Shown here in pieces: positions 50,526 to 62,883 of a stretch of DNA of 64,000 bases. The notes beneath the pieces are model-generated. The model did no database searches and was not told the origin of the DNA. It worked only from the letters and a program-made list of their open reading frames with translations. A program made the position numbers and the translations under genes. This stretch comes from Tyto alba (taxonomy: Eukaryota > Chordata > Aves > Strigiformes > Tytonidae), in the NCBI RefSeq assembly GCF_018691265.1, contig NW_024881296.1, positions 12,679,427-12,743,426 on the forward strand, in the 5' to 3' direction. Numbering within the stretch: the first letter of the stretch is position 1; each line of letters starts with the position of its first letter.

Positions 50526-51766
50526 AAAGATAGAAATGACATTCATATAGTTTTGGGTTTTTTTTTTTTTAATACTCCACAACTTGTAATAACAAATCTT
50601 ACTCATTCTATTAGCCTTGTCACCGGATTTTGTAGAAGATCCTTCTTACATTCTATAGGATTATTTGGAGGGAAAAAGATCCTGTATGAAAGTCACTTTC
50701 TAGTCTGTTCCACAGCATTTTCCTATCATGAGACTCATATTCCAAGTAAGTATTAAAGACGTAGGTCTGATCCCTCTCCCCTTCTCTCTCAAGGTAAAAA
50801 AACTGAAGAAAACCCCCCAAGCAATGCCATTTTTATCTAGGTTTGTTTCTCTCCGTAGTGATTTCAGTAGCACTTGTTGCATATTGGTTCTGTTGAGGCC
50901 ATCTCTTCTCTGCAGAGCCCCGTGAACTCAGTGCGGCTCCACAGAGCCGTGGGCATCGCCCCTGCAGTTCTGTGCTGGGTGAAGACCAGTGCCCTTGGGG
51001 TATGGAGTGCGTCTCTCCTGATGGCCTCAGTCCCGCGGAGACACGCCGCCAGGCCACACACACGCAGAGGAGGGACTTGGACAGCCAGCTCCTGTCCCTC
51101 CCTGGCCCGAGTCCCCAGGTAGGACCACACCGCCATCACCCGTGGCACTGCACTAAGCCTGTCTCCCAGGCCGTGCCCCCTCCATGTTCAAGGAAGAGCA
51201 TCCTCCCCCCCACACCCCCCGCCAAGTTGTGCACGTGAAGTTAAATGTCGCCTTCTTTAAGCTTAAGCATTTCGGACAACGTGAATGCTGGAAGGTGGTC
51301 ACTGGGTGGTTGGGATGCGTTGCCCTTCCTCTGCTGAAAATGAGCAGCGCAAAACGGGCATGTTGGGCTCTCTGGGGGCCTGCTCTCTGATGGTCGGTGG
51401 CAAGTGGTACAGTAAAAGTAAACACATACTTGACAGAAAGCAAGTGAAATCCTAGCAAATGGTGCATGCACAGAAAGCATTATTAACAAGAGATGTCCTC
51501 CCACGTACTCCAGGACTTACACAGAAGCGGTGATATTTCTGTAAATCAAGTGGACACATTTCAGAGCTCTTCTAAAATATCTATTGCATGTAATATTCCT
51601 CAGCATCATTAACTCAATTATTCAGTGTCTCTAGATATGGTACCTCTGTAGATTAGGAAGCAGCCCAAAAAGCATGTCTATCTAGCCATTATTTTAAACA
51701 ATAAGAGCATATGTTTGCCCTGTTTATCATGATGACAAAAAACGATTACTGAAACCAAACTGACTG

Positions 51767-51786
51767 TGCCAAGGATTAATTTGGCA
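51767..51786. promoter_or_regulatory. Inverted repeat TGCCAA-N8-TTGGCA in the candidate 3' UTR
   Basis: Exact 6-bp arms around GGATTAAT. The half-sites are NFI-like, but in everted order and with a spacer longer than the usual five. In RNA it would form a short stem in an AT-rich stretch (51520-51900). Confidence 0.2.
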
Positions 51787-52185
51787 TACTGAAAATTATG
51801 TACTGACTGAGTAGAATCACAGTCCTTATAAATATTTAATTTCTGAGGACTTAATTAGAGTAACCATTAACACTCTCATCTTATACGAATATTCATATCC
51901 TAAAATCCACACTCACCTTCTCTTTTTAGGCTTTCTGTCAGTGCATTTCAGAATTTGCCACTATATTTTTAGGAATTTTGGTGGCTTAATGCATAAAATG
52001 GAGTGAAAATTTGTGGGGATTTGACATCTATGAAATGTTTTCTTGTCTTAACATAGCAGCTATCACCTGTGGCGTGGAATTCAAATTTTATGATAACTGA
52101 AGGAATATCTTTTACAAACATCGCCTTTTACAAATGTTTATGCTTTTGTTGCATCTTTTTTTTCTGAGCTAAAATTAATTGTAAA

Positions 52186-52191
52186 AATAAA
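52186..52191 (+). terminator. Candidate distal poly(A) signal AATAAA
   Basis: AATAAA sits in an AT-rich stretch and is followed by GTGTACC and, about 45 bases on, a GT-containing segment (CAGTGTCGTCG). It would give a 3' UTR of about 3.5 kb. Confidence 0.35.
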
Positions 52192-53163
52192 GTGTACCTA
52201 CATATAGACAAATGTATAGGTACACAGCCTGAGACAGTGTCGTCGTCCCCCCATTATTGTTTACAAATGGCAACAACAATCCCTCCTCCTTCCTCCTCCA
52301 AGGAGGACCTATAAAACCTTTCTCCTTGCACCCACCAGGATGAAGCTGATTTATGCCACACTATAGGGAAAAATTTTGCTTGAAACGGTTTTGAAGATTT
52401 AAAGGTCCTTTCCTCCTCATGTTCATCGGCCAACAAAGCCAAATTGCTGCCATTCCCATACAGAGGCTGTCATTGAAATGTTAAAGCCTGTAAAAGTAAT
52501 CCAAATGAACTACTCTATATTTCAGGGTGTCATGGATTCAAGGCAACATATTTTACAATCACAACTGTTAAATAAACCAATTTCTGCATATGCGTGAGGC
52601 ATACATGATAGTTACATCGATTGAAAGCCTGGACTCTGAGCTGTCTATGAGATAAAGCTTTCTGTCTAGTCCTAATAGCTTTAAAATTGTAACTTGAAGC
52701 TTCTGCGTTGAAGAAGCAAATAAAATTCTCATAAACCAGAGGTTGAACGACCCTCTGATGCCAGTTCATGTGGGAGGGATGGTTGCACAGCATCAGGGAT
52801 GCAGCAGCTCACTGCAGAGATCAAAGCATTCGTATCACTAAATACTGATAGGAGCTGATGACGACCGTACAGAGAGACGCTATTTCTCAAATCCACTGGT
52901 GGGTGACATACCTTCCTTAATCCTGATGTCCTCATGGTCTTTGTTTTGTTACTCCACAGGCTTTTGCATTGGTAGCACCCAGCAGTTGTTGGAGACACAA
53001 GGCTGGCTGTTGCCAGCTATCGCAAGATTTGACAGAGGTGTCCAAATAGTCATGGCAAACAAAACTGTGAATGATTTGTCAGTGCAAAGTTAATAATCTC
53101 TATCTCTTGCATTTATTGTGCGCTCATCCCAGGGTTATCTGAGCTTCCATAGCTGCTCTTGGA

Positions 53164-53185
53164 AATAATAAACCATTTTATTATT
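53164..53185. terminator. Hairpin with AATAAA on both strands, candidate poly(A) site
   Basis: The arms AATAATAAA (53164-53172) and TTTATTATT (53177-53185) are exact reverse complements around a CCAT loop. AATAAA reads at 53167-53172 on the + strand and, as the complement of TTTATT at 53177-53182, on the - strand. A pyrimidine/T-rich stretch follows on the + side. It could end KIF26B transcripts and also transcripts arriving from the opposite direction; use is unproven. Confidence 0.35.
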
Positions 53186-56100
53186 GTCTTTATCTTTTCT
53201 TCTTTCTCCTTCTCAAGCAAGCTTTCAAAAAAAAAAAAAAAAAGATCAGAAAGATCAGTTTCTCTTGAAAATGTAGCACCCTTATCCTAACCCCATTGAA
53301 GTCAATATGGATTTTGCCACCAGCTTCATGGACAGCAGACTCTTGCTCACTTATGCAATGTTTTGAAGCTCACAAAGGGCATGATGATTCTGCAAAGAAC
53401 GGAGGTGCTGAAAGTGAAATGGTAGCATTCATCTATAATATTTCAAACCACCTTAAAAGCCCTCCTGGACAGGAAATAAAACACAACACAACCCATCTTA
53501 CTTTGAGTGGTCCTACTTAAGTATTGAGCAAACTTTATAATAATGGTAATAAATTGGTGCTTGAGGCAGTTTCAGCTATATTACATATTCTCTATATACT
53601 CTAGATATGGATGTATTCACCCTCTATATTGTATATGTATGTGTGTGAGTATTTACATATAGCACACATACATATATGTTTTATGTATGCATAGATACTA
53701 ACTTTTCTAAGTTTTACTTCTTTTCCTCCCATAGCTGAAACTGCTGGTTACTAACATCCACATGATATTCTATGTATGAAGGATATAATTTATTTGTAAA
53801 CTCAGGATGTTCTTGTTTTATAGAGTTGTTTGTATTTTATAATTTATTTACACATCATGGTTGGAAATGCTTATCTAAGTGCTATGCATTGAAGTGTATG
53901 ATCGCTAAATCCATTTCACTCTGTTGGTGGCTATGTTCTTTCTCATTATAACAGTGGTATAAAATAGGGCTAAGGAGGAGACAAACTGATGGATATAGAA
54001 CTTATGCTGAGCCCACCAATGGGTAATTCCAGAAGAGGATGTATCAGTAGTAGATATATATATTTTATCAACTAAATTTTATGGAGAAAAAAAAAAAAAA
54101 AAAGAGGAACAGCATGAGGACAAGTTCAAAATGTGGAAAGTCACAGCCATTTCCAAGTTGGTCAACAAATGCATTGAACCTTTTGCCATTAAAATTGTAA
54201 AGTTTATTGTTTGCTAGCTAAAAAATATCCCTTTTGTGGTATCTGAGGTGTGAAACATTGTCAAAAATATGATGTCTGGAAAAAAAAAAATTCAAACTAT
54301 AGTGGCATTAAATGTTTACTTTTATCTTACCAATATATCTGCCTCCTCCTCCTGACTATTTCACTTTGGATGAGAGCATTTATGAAATGGCAGAGAAGAA
54401 GGTGCTTTTGATGCACAGGAGGATGTGCTATTATAATAGAGTGAGCAACATCAAAACTGAAAATAAAACAACCAAAAGGGTTCTACCAAGCAAGTATTGC
54501 TGAGAAGCAAATTCACCAGAAAACAATAAGGAGTTGTTTGATAGCAATGACAGAAATATTACGACCAAGCACAGCACCATTAACTTCTCCCCTGCCGCTG
54601 TCCAGAAACAGAAAACAAACACAGTCACGGAGCCTGAATTGGTCAGAGTTTTACATAAACTGGTGATGCATACATGCCTCCCTGTATTAGCAGGGGTTGC
54701 TCCATCTGCACCTGTGAGAAGGGAAAAATCCGGGACCAAACAAATGATAAAAATGTATTCATAGGTATAATTTTTTGTCATCTGTATCAATAGTGTCAGA
54801 TTTCCCTTAGACACCAGGCAGGTATATAACACAATGTAAGAGTCATAAAAAGAGTTTGTGTCCATTACTCAAGACATGCTTCTCTGTCTAAGGGGCAATG
54901 GTGGCAGGTTCAGCTGACCCCTGAGCTTCTGCTAAGGTGTGCACGATAGCTGCTTGCCTTTTGCTCACATTTGTGGTGTTCCCTGTTGATAATTAAGAGT
55001 GCCTCACTTGCAGGGCAAGATGTGAATTAGCTCTCTGGGCAAATCTCAAATGCCCCTTGACCCTTGGGTGAGCCCCAATAAGGATATTGTGCTCTTCCCA
55101 TTGTAAGAAAAACAGTCTTATTTCTTGTGGAAAAGAGAAAAAAGGAAACAATTTAAAATGTCCTTGAAGACATGTCATATGCTGGCAGATGCCCTCATAT
55201 GCCCTACTTAGGAGAGGCGTATTAGTATGCTGGGTGTCTAAATATTTGGTTGAGTTTGGTGTGCATTTAAAATAGTCATTTCTTCTTCTTATCATACCAA
55301 CTGGGTGGCAGAGCCAGCAGTCAACAGTGGCAGGGGGTGCGGTCCTCTACAATGCCCAGCTCTTCCAAATGAAAAATATTGAGGTAGCTGCAGAGGCAAA
55401 GGCTGGCACATAATGAGATGGTGTGTTGGAAGGGGTGAGGGAGTTTCTTGTTTCTCCTCTCCCAGCAGCAAACCCTACCCTAGCTGTTGCCCCTGGGCCC
55501 GTGAATTTGCATGCTGGTGCCTCTTCACAGTAGCTGTAAATGAAGATGAACAGCCATTTATTTCGTCTCTGGGCTGTTCAGAATAGCTCTGTTTTGCTCT
55601 AAAGAGCTAAAAGGCTTATTGCCTATTTTTCAAGTAATTTATCTTCATTGCTGTTATCATGCAGCCACATCAGTATTAAAGAGTCCGAAGTGCCTTACAG
55701 TGACAAAAACAGAGAAAAATGGGTTAGCACAAGTCCTAGACTTTGTCTAAGGCAGAACTGATGGTGGGGATCTCTGTATGAGTTGAAAACAAAATCAATT
55801 CACTCTTAGTCAGTTCTGAAGCCTTTCAGATCTCAATGTTACACACCTCTGGTTTGGGGCAAGACTGCCAGGAAAGGTTTCGGACATGTAGCGAGATCAG
55901 AGGCTGGTGTCCTTAAGAGGCCTGCTTCAAACTGTTGGCACTTCTTGTAAACTAATGCCCTAGCCATGACCAAATCTTAACTTGTCTTTAAAAACAATAA
56001 CTTGCCAGACTAAAAATCAGGAGACGGTTTGGCGTGGAAACCTGACAGGTCCCATCTCCTTATTGGGTCCTGAACAAGCTCCCCAACTAATAAAAAACTG

Positions 56101-58664
56101 GGAGAAGAAGAAGTAGTTGCTAAAGCTGGTTCCTCTCCCACATCTGCCCACAAGCCATTGGGGCTCCTGGGACCTCACCTTCATTTTGACTGGCAGCAGT
56201 AGCTGCCTGAAAGCTGCTGAGGAGGGAAAAATTCAGCTCCAAGTCTCTCAGATGAAGACAAAATTAATGTTTAGTACCTCCAGAAAAAGGCCATCTGTGA
56301 GTGGATTTCACGTTTTATGATATTTGTTAGTATTCTTGATAGCTGCCAATCTGGCAGATTTGGAGGCTGACATCTGTTATCTAACCACTGAGCAATGCTA
56401 TACTTGCTGTGACCACATGAATGCTCTACATTGCTCAAAGACCTCTTCCATAACCTCCAAAAATAACTAGGTGGCTTGGAGGTCCTATCCACTCTCCCTT
56501 CAAGAACAACCCTGTCAAACACTGACCCAGGAAAAGCTCTAAGATGGCCAAAAATGGTCCATCCCCAATAGATGCTTGTCTCGGGAAAAGACCATTAATT
56601 TTCATACATGTTTATGTGTGTCTCTTGTGTGGACGCTTATTACACAGGTTTGGCACCCATGGTTTGCATCAGATTGCGGGTTTCATGCCAACCAACTGGC
56701 AGCCAAGCGTATGCAGCTGTGTGAGTTTGGTGCACATCCATATTTCCATTTCTACCTCCTGCACCAAGTGCATTCACCTGAGTGCAGCCAGACACGTGGG
56801 CACAGTGTGTGGGACTTGGGGCTCGCTGTGGAGAGGAAGCCTCCCACCCCCAGCAATGGAGGAGCTTTGTCACTCGCTGTAAAAGGAGCAAGGACTGTCC
56901 TCGTCTCTGTCTCATCCCTGCTCAGCTTCATTCTCTGAACAATGAGAAAGCAGGGAGATGGAAGTAAAGCTGACATTTTCCTATAGTTTGTGAAAAGAAG
57001 GATTGCTCACTGTATTTACAATAAGGCGGGGGGCGGGGGGGAGCACACAAGCCCCCCCTACTCGCTGGGCTGTGCTCTGCAGACTCCTCCGCACCGGTGC
57101 CGTTGGCTGCTCTGTGCTGCTCAGCACGGGCCCTTGCAAACTGCCCCGTGGAGCTTGCTGGAAACAAGTGGCACTGCAGGAGTAGCAGTGCTTTTACCCG
57201 CCTTGTCTTTCAGTGCCTGTCCATGCATAGTGGCCCAGCTCGCTCCCATCTCTGTGCTTCAGCTGGATGCCCAGCGACGCAACTTTGAAGAGAGTCATGG
57301 CAGCCGTGGGAAGATACACAGCCCTGCTTTTACGGAAGAGCAAGCTGCCTGCTCCTAAACCATATTTGATGGAAACTTCACAATACCCAGCAAGTGGCAC
57401 CACAGGAGCCAGGCAAGACAATGAAAACATAATTTTTTCTTAATTTCCAAGGACAATGGAAGGCACGGGCAATTACAGGAGTAATGAGAAAGATAACAGT
57501 TTGGCTCCAGGCCCTGTGGCTGGTGATTTGTGCTGCCCCCAGGGGCTGGTGTAGCTGGAACTCATGCCCGCCCTGAGTTTCCAGAGGCTCAAAGAACATT
57601 TCTGAAGGTTATATGTAAAGCCATTAAGATGCTGTGAAATCCACAGAAAGGCTTCTGGACAGCTTCTAAGCCTCAGCATTGCAGACTTCACATCCGTTGG
57701 ACTCTATTCTTTCCGCTGGCAAGGCTGAAACAATGGGAGCACCAAGCCTAGTCTGTTTGACAATTAGCATTGCAGTGGCATGAAGTGGTCTGCAGAGTAG
57801 GTCAGTCATAAGAACAAACACTATGTGCATACTAAATAAACCCTTAGCTTAGCAAGAGGGCCTCACACCTGAAATCCTCGATGGGGATGCAGTTGGTGTG
57901 AGAGTACTGGGACATTGAAATACTTCCACAGTGAAAATATTGTTCTGGGACTGATTTCTCAACCTGGTAACATCGCCTCAGCACTCATGACTCATTCTAT
58001 GAAATATTTATTTATTGCCCCTCTGAACAATTCCTGGCTTGCTTTTATGACCTGTTAATAGTTTTCTTTCCAAATTTTTCCATGTTTTTGCAACATACGC
58101 TGGACCAAGAGACAGATTTCCCAGCTTTCCGTGGCAGGTTAGTGCGGACATCAAAGTTGAGGCATGTGAGCCTCCCTAGGAGTCCATTGCAAAGCTATCC
58201 CTAATTTCTTATTATGGTGCTTTTAGGCTGGCCATTTTCACCACTGTAGATTGCACAGACACTGGGGCCGTGGTGCTGACTGTGCACAGCCCCCACGACA
58301 TGTCCCAGTGCAATGTGGTTACAGCCTTGTTCTCCAGTCTGTAACTGGGGCCAGTGCTACGGGAGTGGGGACAAGGCAGTGCTGCACTGCAGGGAGGTAG
58401 GGCTGAGGGGAGACAAAGGGGATGGCAGAACCAGTCCAGGTTCATGGAGGCAGGTGGATATTCATAAACTTGTCAGAAATTTGAGAACAGAGCAATAGCA
58501 GGTGAGTTGCAGAGGGGCTGAACGTGGTGGTGCCTCCTTACCCCTACAAAGGCATGGGACAGGTAGAGGCACCACCCAGCCAGAGACCTGTGGCAGAGTC
58601 ACTGCCTTGTTTTGAGCTTCATTTTGTTGTCACACTGGAAGCAGAAAACCCACTGGGGATAGGG

Positions 58665-58727
58665 AAAAAAAACAAAACAAAACAAAACAAAAAAAACAAC
58701 CAACCAACCAAAAAAAAAAAAAAAACC
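58665..58727 (-). repeat. Composite simple repeat: A run, (CAAAA)n, (CCAA)n, A run
   Basis: On the + strand A8, CAAAACAAAACAAAAC, A8, CAACCAACCAACC and a long A run occur in that order. The reverse complement reproduces the architecture of the tract at 49520-49610. Confidence 0.9.
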
Positions 58728-61700
58728 ACGAAACCAAAACACCAAGCAACCCAAACCCCTATAATCTAATAGTTATGTCAAAACTTGCTATGAAGGTTTG
58801 GGATGGTTTTTACCATCCTCAAACAGGAACTTTGACTAAAATCGACCCTCATTCTAAGCCATTTTGACCTCTTCATAAACTAGCACCATAAAGTGTGGAG
58901 GCTGTTATACTGCCTTATCTTGCTGGGATTGTAAACCTTTGTGCTTTAAATTCCCTCTATAGCCCTAGAAATTCTTCCCATGCAAGACAGAGTAGAACTT
59001 TCTTTTTTTTTTTTTTTAAAGCATACAGTGAGGTAATTTGTAATCAAACCCAAAATAATCAAAGCATTTCAGATGGGAAAGCTGTAAACTCATTTCTCTA
59101 AGAAATCATACACCCGACCACATCCTAGACACTTTGCTTGGTTGCAAGGCCAGGCCAGCTGACAAGGAGCTCACCCACTTGCTGTCAGCCACTTCATGAA
59201 GTGAGCTTTTGCTGTGAGAAAGTTCATATGGTGCCTGAGGTGTATGTCAGGGCTGGGTGAAGGCTGGCACAGGGCCACTGGTGTCAAACCTGGCCTTCTT
59301 TGCCAGCCTCGGGAAATTCAGGGTTTCCACCATTTTCATCTGGCAAACTGCATAAGCTTTTTCATGGGACTTCCAGATGGTAGAGGGAACTTAAGCCTAA
59401 TGACAAGAAGATTTGCTTTCCTCAGGTGTCTATTGCAAGCCCCCCCCCCCCTCTGTGGGAGGTGCAAAGCCCTGTTCCACAAAATGGCAATGGCTGCTGA
59501 GCCAAACTGACTGCAAAGCCCCGTTGCAGACCTTTCAGGGAAGGCAGACAGCACCAGAACTGGTCTGGCTCAGCCAGTACCAGGGAAAAACAGGCACAAA
59601 AAAGCTGCTGTGATCCAAAGCCAACGTACTAGTTGAAGATTTGTCCTGCTTCACTGTTGTTCTCTGACACTCGCCAAGAGTGGAGCAGCAAGCTAAACAT
59701 TTCCATGCCACTTCAGAAATTATTATTATTTTTTTTTTTAATAGAACATTTTGCTCTCTGTTCCCTCTCTCATCCTCTCTCAGTGGAAGCTGGACACTTG
59801 ACATCTTTTTACAAGGGTAAAACCTCAACAGCTTCAAGAGCAATGGTCCCTGACGAGCGGCTACGTCACCGGCAGAGCAAGAGACGAAGGGGGCAGTGAG
59901 GGAGGTGCCGGTTTCCCTGCGGTGCGGAGTGGAGAAGTGGAAAGCTCCCTGCAGCTCAGAAAATGCTCACTGCAGCACGAGGTGGAGGACTTCAAAAAGC
60001 GCCCCAAGGAACCTTTGTCCTGTACTGTGAGAAATGCAATATGCTCAAGAGTTGGCTTCGGCAAGTTGCTGCATTCCCCACACATAAAGGAAAGGTGTTT
60101 GCTGAAGGCATCACATCAGGCAGGAACAAAATCCTTGCCTTTGCCTCCCTTGGCTCCTCATTTGGCTCTGTTCTGAATTGCGATACCTGCCTGCAAAGTG
60201 ATTGTCTGACAGGGCTCAGTCAAGAGGAAAGAGGCCCAGGTTAAAGCCCATCTGGGTCATGGGCTAGATTTGAGCAAGTCTGTAGGTCAGCAGAGCTCTA
60301 AATCTATGTTGTTTCTGCAGCACTGTGAACACCAACCAGGGGCTTGTCAGCAAAGAGGCCGTTTTCCAACTCACAAGCTCCTCACTTCCATCACCCAACA
60401 AACATAATTTCTTGTGATTTAGCAGCAGATCTCAAAGGGCTGTTCCACAGCAGAGAAGATGTTGTTCTCTTGATGAGCTTCTCCACTAGCTTGGAATGAA
60501 TCGTTTTGCTAAGTCTTTAGAGCTGAATGGTAAAATGAACAGCTTTGTGGCCTGGGTGTATCACAGTCACATTACACAGCTTACACAAAGATCTTTGGAG
60601 GTCTGATGAAATGAACTTGGATAATGTCCATCCGAAGGGTTTTTATCCATCCTCTCATCTGCCAGCCATAAAGCAAGGCAGCATCCTTGATTGGTGGCTG
60701 GCAGGCTGCCTCATCCCAGACTTGGGATAGCATTCCTCTGATCTTTGCAGAAAATACAAATTCAGATTTTTGTCTGTTTTTCACAAATTATCTAACAGTC
60801 CCCACAGAAAACCTTCGGTAAGGGTGAAAAAAAAAATTCTTTGCATACCATCATTACACTGACCTTTTAAAATACTGTTATTTACTGGTGCCTTCAGCCA
60901 CAGATGTTCAGAAATTAATGTTCCCAACTTGTGATAGAGCCTTTCCCTCATCCAGCATTCCTGTTCGCATGATGGGGACCACAGCTCCCCAGAAATGATA
61001 TTTTGATCACAGTCGTATATAGGATATAAGCTGGGTACAAGACGATGGCATTTAAGAGATTAGAAATCCAGACATTGCCTGTACCTCACTGAAAACTTTC
61101 TCCCCATATCTTGATATAGCTTGGAAAAGGATACTGAAGTACAACAAGGGCCCTTACATCCAAAAGGGAGAATGGGATTGCCCAGGAGAAGCAGAAGCAC
61201 ACCCCCAGCAGCAACTGCTCCCGTTCACACAGTCCCCATCACCTGTACTACTCCAGTTCCCAGACCACCGGCTGTCCCTCAGCTGTATGGCTCCTGCTAT
61301 AGGTACGGAGGCCAATTCCTCCCGGCAGTGTGATAACTGCGACTCTCTCCGAAGACCACAACAGCCTTTCCATCCTCCGCGGTGGGCTTCTGCAGCGCGT
61401 TGCTGCCGGTGGGAGGGATGGCAGCTCCGTGACTTCGCAACTCATCACTTGAGTGTCCTCAGCTCGGCAAGGGACAGCACAAGGAGGGTCAGGCCAGACC
61501 TCTCCTCTACCTGTTTCATCACAGGATGCTCAGCACCACACCTGGAAAATACCATAACAGGAAAGCAACACTAAAAAGGCTTCATTAAAAGGAAACAGGC
61601 AAGTACAGCCACAGAGCAGAGCACAGGGCCTGGGGGCGGGGAAGAGTGGAGCTCTGCTAATTTTCTCATCAGACACCCTTCTCTATTCCTGTCTCCTGGC

Positions 61701-62829
61701 TCCTGCTCTGAAAGTCAAGTGGAATTGTCAAGAGGAATCACCTGTGCTTTAAAGTGCAGTTTTCCTCCAAGAGGTATGTAAAATTACCACCGTCCTATTC
61801 AGAACCTCTGGGGACTGGGAATCAGAGCTGCTGAATTGGCGGGGCGGAGGAAGAAAACACTGCTCCTTCCTCCAGTCTAGTCAGCCCCACTAGACCAGCC
61901 CTCAGCTGAAAGAGAGACAGGGGTGGGGAGCAGGATCCTTAGCCCCAGGTAAGGGGACCAGCAAGTGCTGAGCCCAGGAGATGGAGGAGAACTTTAAGCA
62001 AAGAAGAGGCTGTGTGATTATTCCCTTCCTCCTGTCCCGGGGGCAAGGAGATGAGAAGAGATTGTGTTCTGTCCTGATTTAGGCATCTTTGGAGTTAAAA
62101 AGGACACAGGCAGGATGCTTCAGCCCTGCTCTCTTGCTGTGACTCCCATCAGAATTTGGTTAACAAGGAGCTGGAGCATCTGATACTACTGAAAAGCTTG
62201 TGTGTATGTGTGTTTCTGTGCGTGCCTGTCTCTGTAGCTATATAGAGATATATTTAAAAGAAGGTTAATTGGTCTCCTGAGAACTATAAAAAACTTGTTA
62301 GGTTCCTCTGTGTGAGCAGTGACTATATGAAGCCTAATTACTGAGTCAGAGTTTTTCTTTTTTGGGGGGGGGAGAAGGAATCTCTAGGGTCCTTATTAAA
62401 ACCTACAAAAAGTCGAAAGAATGGTGGAATTAGAATTGATTTGTCCATGTTGATCACAAGTGCAGAGCAAATAAAAACACTGAACTTTCCCCATGAAATA
62501 CTAATGGGGGTCATATAGGCATGGCTTACACATCACTACTGTGGGGATAAACAGAAATGACTGTGCTGAACGGCAAGAATAGCAGACTGCAGACTTTCAG
62601 GTAAGGTGCACTCTTTATGCTTAGGGCAGGAAAAACGCACACTTAGATGTTCTTGCAGGGAGCATTTTTCAAAGCAGCTATCTCAAATGTATTTTCAGGC
62701 TGATTAACTTTGTAAAATCAGAAATTAAATAGAAAAGGACTTTTGTATGGGAAATGTACATTGGTAGGAAGAAAAACTAGCCACTTAAAAAGAATGGTTA
62801 AAAATAAAATAGGAGCTCTTGCTGCTTTG

Positions 62830-62883
62830 GTGTTTGTTTGTTTGTTTGTTTGTTTTTGTTTGTTGTTGTTGTTGTTGTTTTTG
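62830..62883 (+). repeat. (GTTT)n then (GTT)n repeat
   Basis: Five GTTT units pass into a run of GTT units; about 50 bases later a T run (62935-62952) follows. Nothing coding is associated. Confidence 0.9.

Larger units (their letters stand above)
48673..53190 (+). other. KIF26B: KIF26B 3' UTR, extent uncertain
   Basis: No reading frame continues after the stop, and the sequence is AT-rich with several AATAAA hexamers in the sense direction: 49271-49276, 49925-49930, 52186-52191, 52571-52576, 52719-52724, 53167-53172, 53475-53480 and 53548-53553. The first would give a UTR of about 0.6 kb; 52186 or 53167 would give 3.5-4.5 kb. Within it are an A19 run (48828-48846), T/GGTT/GTTTT tracts (49520-49610, 50482-50525), a GC-rich CpG-containing block (about 50910-51190) and a conserved-looking AT-rich stretch (about 51520-51900). 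The start is certain; the end is inference only. Confidence 0.55.

Noticed and set aside
54312..54503. A 63-codon + strand frame with a charged, plausible-looking segment
   Set aside because: Too short, with no promoter, splice or family evidence.
54431..54865. A 144-codon hydrophobic open frame on the - strand downstream of KIF26B
   Set aside because: No recognisable family, no good splice context, and the + strand is open over the same bases; its residue pattern looks like translated AT-rich noncoding DNA. It does not resemble SMYD3.
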